Assembly (NCBI RefSeq): GCF_001653755.1
Contig: NZ_CP015125.1
Coordinates: forward strand, 3,109,501 to 3,173,500
DNA: 64,000 nt
Source: Dokdonia donghaensis DSW-1
Lineage (GTDB): Bacteria; Bacteroidota; Bacteroidia; Flavobacteriales; Flavobacteriaceae
Reading direction: 5' to 3'
The notes below the pieces were generated by a model, which was not told the origin of the DNA, made no database searches, and was given only the letters and a program-made list of their open reading frames with translations. Position 1 is the first letter of the stretch; every line of letters begins with the position of its first letter. This document shows, piece after piece, positions 59,471 to 64,000 of this stretch. Both the position numbers and the translations under genes were made by a program.

Positions 59471-59544
59471 CGGAGTTGTTTGTTGTTTCCCGCACTAGAT
59501 CTCATAGATGCAAACAGCTCACCATACTACACCCATCATAAAAC

Positions 59545-59574
59545 AATAAAACCCTCTATAATGAGGGCTTTATT
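59545..59574 (-). terminator. Terminator after the aminotransferase gene
   Basis: Minus-strand arms AATAAAGCCCTC and GAGGGTTTTATT with one mismatch, followed by GTTTT. Confidence 0.75.
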
Positions 59575-59596
59575 ATTTTAAATATGATAGTCAATA

Positions 59597-60760
59597 TCAA
59601 ATGAGACTATCTTGAAATGTTCTAAGACTTACTCCCATTTCAAAAGGATAGTTTTGGGATTGTAGCGCACGCTCTAGCGCTCCTAGCACGGCTAGTAAAT
59701 CATTAGAAGATACAGACCCCATATGCCCTACTCTAAAATAAGTTGTCTTAATTTCAGAAAGCAATCCTCCTGCTACGATAACATCATCTGCCACCATATG
59801 TGCTCGCAGTAACGCTCCATCTATATTTTCTGGATAATAGACCGCTGTTAGTGTATGAGCAGCGATTACATCTTCTGTAGGTAAAATAGATAAATTAAGA
59901 GAGGTTATTGCAGCTCTAAAGGCTCGTGCAAGCCTTTTGTGTCTTTGCACTCTTGCACCTATTCCCTCATCACAAATAATACTTAGACTTTTCTCTAAGG
60001 CCAAAATAAGATTTACAGGTGGCGTGCCAAAATAAGAGGGTCTCTCTTCTTGATAAGCAATCATTATAGGTAGCCAGTTATTCCAAGAGGCATAATAGTT
60101 ACCTACGGGTGTTTTCCTATTTTTCCAGACGTCTAGCGCTTTTTGAGAAGCAACAAGCAGTGCAAGCCCAGGCGGTACGCCTATGGCTTTTTGAGATCCG
60201 GTTAATACCACATCTACACCCCACTTTTCTTGTAAAATTTCTTCACCTGCTACAGAGCACACTCCGTCAAGTATGGTGAGTACTCCATACTTTTGCGCAA
60301 GCTTACATATAGCCTCTGGCGCTACCATAACTCCTGTAGATGTATCTACGTGAGTAAACGTGAGCAATTTATAGGAGCCTCCTTTGAGCGTTTCCTCTAT
60401 AATATCTAAAGGCACTACTTCACCTATAGGCGCACTAAGAACCGTAGTTTCTGCTCCATATGTTTCTAGAATATCTTTGAATCGTTCACCAAAATACCCG
60501 GTAGAAATGACAAGCGCACTATCTCCTTTCTCAATAAGGTTAGACGCCGCCATATCCATAGCTAGCGTTCCGCTTCCGGCGACTATAAAAGGCTGACCAC
60601 TTGTTGATTTCCAAACTTCCTTCATCATATCCAGAGCGTTTCCAAAAACGTCTATAAAATTTGGCGCAACGTGACTTGTGGTAGGTACAGCCATTGCTTG
60701 CAATACATCTGGCTCAAACTCTATTGGACCAGGTATCATAAGTAATTTTCTGCTTTTCAT
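59597..60760 (-). CDS. Class V aminotransferase (alanine-glyoxylate / serine-pyruvate type)
   Basis: The 387-residue PLP enzyme has the start LLMIPGPIEFEPDVLQAM (family P-G-P), and the PLP Lys in TGSQKAIGVPPG near 195. Members transfer amino groups from alanine or serine to glyoxylate. It lies next to the glyoxylate shunt genes, so a role in handling glyoxylate or serine is reasonable but not proven. It begins 264 bases from aceA across a palindrome and an inverted repeat. Confidence 0.9.
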   Translation of the reverse strand: MKSRKLLMIPGPIEFEPDVLQAMAVPTTSHVAPNFIDVFGNALDMMKEVWKSTSGQPFIVAGSGTLAMDMAASNLIEKGDSALVISTGYFGERFKDILETYGAETTVLSAPIGEVVPLDIIEETLKGGSYKLLTFTHVDTSTGVMVAPEAICKLAQKYGVLTILDGVCSVAGEEILQEKWGVDVVLTGSQKAIGVPPGLALLVASQKALDVWKNRKTPVGNYYASWNNWLPIMIAYQEERPSYFGTPPVNLILALEKSLSIICDEGIGARVQRHKRLARAFRAAITSLNLSILPTEDVIAAHTLTAVYYPENIDGALLRAHMVADDVIVAGGLLSEIKTTYFRVGHMGSVSSNDLLAVLGALERALQSQNYPFEMGVSLRTFQDSLI

Positions 60761-60848
60761 AATTTTAAATAAGGTGTTAAGGCTCTTTACTGAGGTGAGT
60801 AAATCATCACATAAAGATGCTCATTATAATGATACAACTTTTTAGATA

Positions 60849-60868
60849 TACGCTTTCGCGAAAGCGTA
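60849..60868. repeat. Iterated palindrome, copy 19 (full 20-mer, intergenic)
   Basis: Perfect 20-mer with right extension ATTAC, 88 bases before the aminotransferase start on the minus strand. Confidence 0.95.
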
Positions 60869-60897
60869 ATTACACCCCGCACAGCCATTATATAAAT

Positions 60898-60966
60898 AAG
60901 AAATTCCAGCCAGATAGTGTAAACAAATACTTCCTACCAAAGACTATATCTGGACTGAAATTTCTT
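60898..60966. repeat. Inverted repeat downstream of aceA
   Basis: Arms 60898-60916 (AAGAAATTCCAGCCAGATA) and 60947-60966 (TATCTGGACTGAAATTTCTT) are near-perfect inverses around 30 bases. On the minus strand the hairpin is followed by T-rich sequence, so it may end the aceBA transcript. Confidence 0.6.
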
Positions 60967-61024
60967 TTATTTCAAAAAGACGATGTGAGCAAGCATCGCC
61001 TTCTTCCAACAAATTGAGGTTTAC

Positions 61025-62635
61025 TTACTCAACGAGCACAGCTTTTTTCTTTGTTACGGGTTCTTTTACAGTAAACTGGTTACTGGTATTATTTGCTCCG
61101 CCAGCCTTGAGAGCTCTGTCTCCTGCATAAAAAGTTTTGTGATCATCTCCCAGGTCTGATCCTGCCATACGCTGGTGTTTTACACAAGAAACACCTCTAC
61201 GTATTTCTTCTCTCTGCACATCTTTTACATAAGCCAGCATACCTTGATCACCAAAATATCCCTCGGTAAGATTATTCATATGTAAGGCCGTAGTGTGGTA
61301 TGTAGGTAATGTGATAAGGTGGTGAAAGATACCTGCCTCTCGTGCTCCATCCATCTGGAAGGTTTTAATTTTCTCATCTGCACGGTGTGACAACTCTGTA
61401 TTATCATACTCTACATCCATAAGATTATTACGGTCGTAAGCTGTCATATTCTCACCTTCTTCTAGCATCTCGTCATAAGCTTGATTACGAAAATTGAGTG
61501 TCCAGTTAAATGACGGTGAATTATTATATACCAGCTTTGCATTAGGCATTACCGCTCTCACTCTATTAACCATATGAGCAATTTGCTTTACATTAGGCGT
61601 AGGAGTTTCTATCCATAAAAGATCTGCTCCATTTTGTAAGCTGGTAATACAGTCTAGTACAACGCGATCTATATTTGTTCCGTTTTTAAATTTATAGAGT
61701 CCATTAGGTAATCTTACTGGACGTACAATTTTACCATCGCGTTTTAATAATACATCATCTTCTTTTGCAGTAGCAATATCTATCTCTTCTGCCTCTACAA
61801 AGGCAAGATATTGTGATGCAAGATCTCCTGGCTCTTGACTTACCGGTAGCTTTTGAGTAAGACCAGCCCCCTCAGAGTCTGTTCTTGCTACAATGACACC
61901 TTGCTCTACTCCTAGTTCTAAAAAGGCATAACGTAGTGCATTAATTTTTGCAATAAAATCTTCGTGTGGTACGGTTACTTTCCCATCTTGGTGCCCGCAT
62001 TGCTTAGCGTCAGACACTTGATTTTCTATTTGAAGTGCGCAAGCCCCTGCTTCTATCATTTTTTTGGCAAGAAGGTAAGTTGCTTCTTCATTACCAAAAC
62101 CTGCATCAATATCTGCAATAATAGGCACGACGTGCGTCTCATAATTATCTATTTGATCTTGCACATCTTCTCCAGCATCTAGACGACGAAAGAGATCGTT
62201 GAGCTCTACAGCATCTGCCTGGCGTAAAAAAGTGTAAATCTCTTCTATTAACTTAGGTACGGCAGTTTTTTCGTGCATAGATTGGTCTGGCAATGGCCCT
62301 AGTTCTGAACGTAAAGCGGCAACCATCCATCCAGAAAGGTATAAGTATTTTTTATTTGTAGTGCCGTGATGCTTTTTTACAGCGATCATTTTTTGTTGCG
62401 CTACAAACCCATGCCAGCAACCTAGTGATTGCGTATAATTCATAGGGTTTGCATCATATTCTTCCATATCCTTACGCATAATAGCTGCGGTGTATCTGGC
62501 AATATCAAGACCGGTTTTAAATCTATTTTGCACCGACATACGAGCCGAGTTTTCTGGGCTTATAGAACTCCACGAGTTTCCGTGCTTTGCTTTAAGTGTA
62601 CGAATAACTTCAAGGGCTGAATTATAATTTGACAT
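61025..62635 (-). CDS. aceA: Isocitrate lyase (long form)
   Basis: AceA cleaves isocitrate to glyoxylate and succinate. The 536-residue protein is of the long class found in Pseudomonas, not the 430-residue E. coli form. The catalytic Cys is in DAKQCGHQDG (K-x-C-G-H, near 207-216), with QSLGCWHGF near 69 and IADIDAGFGN near 171. Malate synthase lies just upstream on the same strand (64 bases), forming an aceBA operon. Confidence 0.95.
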   Translation of the reverse strand: MSNYNSALEVIRTLKAKHGNSWSSISPENSARMSVQNRFKTGLDIARYTAAIMRKDMEEYDANPMNYTQSLGCWHGFVAQQKMIAVKKHHGTTNKKYLYLSGWMVAALRSELGPLPDQSMHEKTAVPKLIEEIYTFLRQADAVELNDLFRRLDAGEDVQDQIDNYETHVVPIIADIDAGFGNEEATYLLAKKMIEAGACALQIENQVSDAKQCGHQDGKVTVPHEDFIAKINALRYAFLELGVEQGVIVARTDSEGAGLTQKLPVSQEPGDLASQYLAFVEAEEIDIATAKEDDVLLKRDGKIVRPVRLPNGLYKFKNGTNIDRVVLDCITSLQNGADLLWIETPTPNVKQIAHMVNRVRAVMPNAKLVYNNSPSFNWTLNFRNQAYDEMLEEGENMTAYDRNNLMDVEYDNTELSHRADEKIKTFQMDGAREAGIFHHLITLPTYHTTALHMNNLTEGYFGDQGMLAYVKDVQREEIRRGVSCVKHQRMAGSDLGDDHKTFYAGDRALKAGGANNTSNQFTVKEPVTKKKAVLVE

Positions 62636-62699
62636 AGTATTAAGTATTAAGAGATTATTTTATTTAAATGCCTGTAAGGCTATTCTATATAGATTGTGT

Positions 62700-64000
62700 T
62701 TATAAATATGTGTATGCTGGTGTGGTTAAAAATTCTTCAAAATCTTCTGATAAGACGAGATCATTAAAGAGATTAAAAGCGTTTTCAAATTGGGTTGCCT
62801 CTATCTTATCTGCACCCACCTCTGTTATTATTTTTTCTACCTCTTCATCAAAAAGCATTGTGTACAAATCTTTAGTGAGCACATTTCCATCCTCTAAGAC
62901 GGCTTTATTTTTAAGCCAGTGCCAGATTTGAGTTCTTGAGATTTCGGCTGTAGCAGCATCTTCCATAAGGTGATAGAGTGCCACTGCTCCCTGACCACTG
63001 AGCCAGGCATTGAGATACAGAATACCTACGTTGATATTTTTACGAACACCGTCCTCTGTAACCGTACCTTCTGGAATAGCTATAAGATCATTTGCCGTGA
63101 CGGTTACATCATCTCTTGTGACTTCCATCTGGTTAGGTGCTGGCATATATGCATTAAACTCATCTATCGCAACTTGCACTAGTGCTGGATGCGCTACCCA
63201 GGTACCATCGTGTCCATTCTTTACCTCTCGCTCTTTGTCCTTTCTTACTTTTTCTAAAGCTGCATTATTTGCCTGAGGGTTATTTTTTATAGGTACTTGT
63301 GCTGCCATACCGCCTATGGCTAAGATTTTCCTTTTGTGACAGCGTTGTATCACAAGTTTTGAATAGGCATCCATAAATGGTGCGGTCATCCCTACCTGGT
63401 CACGATTAGGCACTAAGAAGTCTGGATCATTTCTAAACTTCTTGATGTAAGAAAATATATAGTCCCAGCGGCCACAATTAAGACCTACTATATGATCTTT
63501 AAGTTCATAAATAATCTCATCTAGTTGGTGGCTTGCAGTAATGGTTTCTATAAGTACTGTACATTTTATTGTACCCATAGGTAACTCCAGATATTCTTGA
63601 GCAAACTCAAATACATCATTCCAGAGTCTTGCCTCTAGATAGTGCTCTAGCTTTGCGAGATAGAAATAGGGGGCTGTTTTATTTTTTAAAAGTTGAGCAA
63701 CGTTTGTAAAAAAGTACAATCCAAAATCTACCAGTGAGCCTGAGACCTCAACATTATCTATAAGTAAATGCTTCTCATTGAGATGCCATCCTCTAGGTCT
63801 TACTAGTAAGGTGGCAACCTCATCATTAAGTGTATATTTTTTATCCTTAGTAGGGTGATGATATGTGATGGTTTTATTTACAGCATCACGAAGATTCATC
63901 TGACCTTCCATCACATTCTGCCAGCTAGGTGCGGTACTATCTTCTAGATCTGCCATAAAAGTTCTTGCTCCAGAGTTGAGCGCATTTATAACCATTTTAC
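62700..64000 (-). CDS. aceB: Malate synthase A, 5' end outside the window
   Basis: AceB joins glyoxylate and acetyl-CoA to malate. The visible part is 433 residues and the reading frame stays open at 64000, so about 100 N-terminal residues are missing. Seen are KMVINALNSGARTFMADLED, LLVRPRGWHLNEKH (catalytic Arg), LNCGRWDYIFSYIKK, GGMAAQVPIK and HDGTWVAHPALV. With aceA it makes the glyoxylate shunt, needed for growth on acetate or fatty acids. Confidence 0.95.
   Translation of the reverse strand, partial: KMVINALNSGARTFMADLEDSTAPSWQNVMEGQMNLRDAVNKTITYHHPTKDKKYTLNDEVATLLVRPRGWHLNEKHLLIDNVEVSGSLVDFGLYFFTNVAQLLKNKTAPYFYLAKLEHYLEARLWNDVFEFAQEYLELPMGTIKCTVLIETITASHQLDEIIYELKDHIVGLNCGRWDYIFSYIKKFRNDPDFLVPNRDQVGMTAPFMDAYSKLVIQRCHKRKILAIGGMAAQVPIKNNPQANNAALEKVRKDKEREVKNGHDGTWVAHPALVQVAIDEFNAYMPAPNQMEVTRDDVTVTANDLIAIPEGTVTEDGVRKNINVGILYLNAWLSGQGAVALYHLMEDAATAEISRTQIWHWLKNKAVLEDGNVLTKDLYTMLFDEEVEKIITEVGADKIEATQFENAFNLFNDLVLSEDFEEFLTTPAYTYL

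Noticed and set aside
1592..60868. The iterated palindrome as parS sites for the ParB encoded here
   Set aside because: parS is a 16-base palindrome centred on CACGTG (TTTCACGTGAAA). The repeat has the shorter centre CGCG, and 19 copies spread evenly over 64 kb do not fit the few clustered parS sites of a chromosome.
4129..60868. The palindrome simply as a transcription terminator
   Set aside because: Nine copies are inside genes and read in frame, most have no T-run, and at 15737 a separate conventional terminator precedes the copy.
60817..61017. A plus-strand open frame of 66 codons between aceA and the aminotransferase
   Set aside because: It contains the palindrome peptide LSRK and the inverted repeat, has no recognisable domain, and overlaps non-coding structure.
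1..64000. tRNA, rRNA, CRISPR array or transposase genes
   Set aside because: No cloverleaf-like stretch, repeat-spacer array or transposase domain was found in the gaps or reading frames.

Overview
The window is AT-rich chromosomal DNA from a marine-type Flavobacteriaceae bacterium, most like Dokdonia or Krokinobacter. The evidence is a type IX secretion sorting domain, PorT and TamL outer-membrane biogenesis genes, head GIN and PspC proteins, CtlX, a WbqC family protein, TAnnTTTG promoter boxes and little Shine-Dalgarno signal. No rRNA, tRNA, CRISPR array, transposase or prophage gene was found. The genus is an inference. The only incomplete genes are at the edges: an aquaporin start on the left and a malate synthase on the right.

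Layout. 0-6.5 kb: aquaporin fragment, LOG protein, PrmC, GNAT acetyltransferase, RibD, an EamA transporter, a GlmU-like protein and a DUF4442 protein. 6.5-20.8 kb: a two-part envelope-stress island. Part one is DUF4870, PadR, PspC with a sensor-like tail, an NTF2-like protein and a head GIN lipoprotein. Part two is a divergent XRE/S24-like regulator facing YbjN-like, PspA, YqiJ-like and flotillin genes and a 1625-residue AAA+ ATPase. 20.8-25.5 kb: a nested inverted repeat, an orphan gene, TrxB, a sugar dehydrogenase with its cytochrome c, and a beta-barrel protein. 25.5-41 kb: ParA, ParB, DUF5683, DapB, LepB, WbqC; facing EEP nuclease, two rhomboids, MutL, a small membrane protein, RibH, a TPR protein; then RecF, a lipocalin-like lipoprotein, DUF721 and ArgS. 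41-54 kb: an SDR protein, Rrf2 with CtlX, YpdA with TrkH and TrkA, UbiE, PorT, TrmH, TamL. 54-64 kb: FbaA, AccD, a frameshifted lipoprotein gene, polyprenyl synthase, a T9SS cargo protein, RlmN, an aminotransferase, and AceA with AceB (glyoxylate shunt).

The strongest unexplained signal is a perfect palindrome, core GCTTTCGCGAAAGC, with consensus TACGCTTTCGCGAAAGCGTA. I count 19 perfect copies of the 14-base core in 64 kb, plus at least six decayed copies. Ten perfect copies are intergenic and nine lie inside genes, where it is read in all three frames (mostly as Ala-Phe-Ala-Lys-Ala). It has even become the signal-peptide cleavage region of exported proteins, and it overlaps or abuts start codons and promoters. 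It behaves like a highly iterated, genome-wide site rather than a local regulatory element, and its partner protein is unknown.

The second item of interest is the envelope-stress island, which joins Psp, flotillin and a giant MoxR-like ATPase in what looks like one membrane-surveillance locus. Start codons were moved inward from the longest open frame where promoter position, signal peptide or family alignment required it (PrmC, GNAT, RibD, DUF5683, ArgS, UbiE, PorT, TrmH, TamL, AccD and others).
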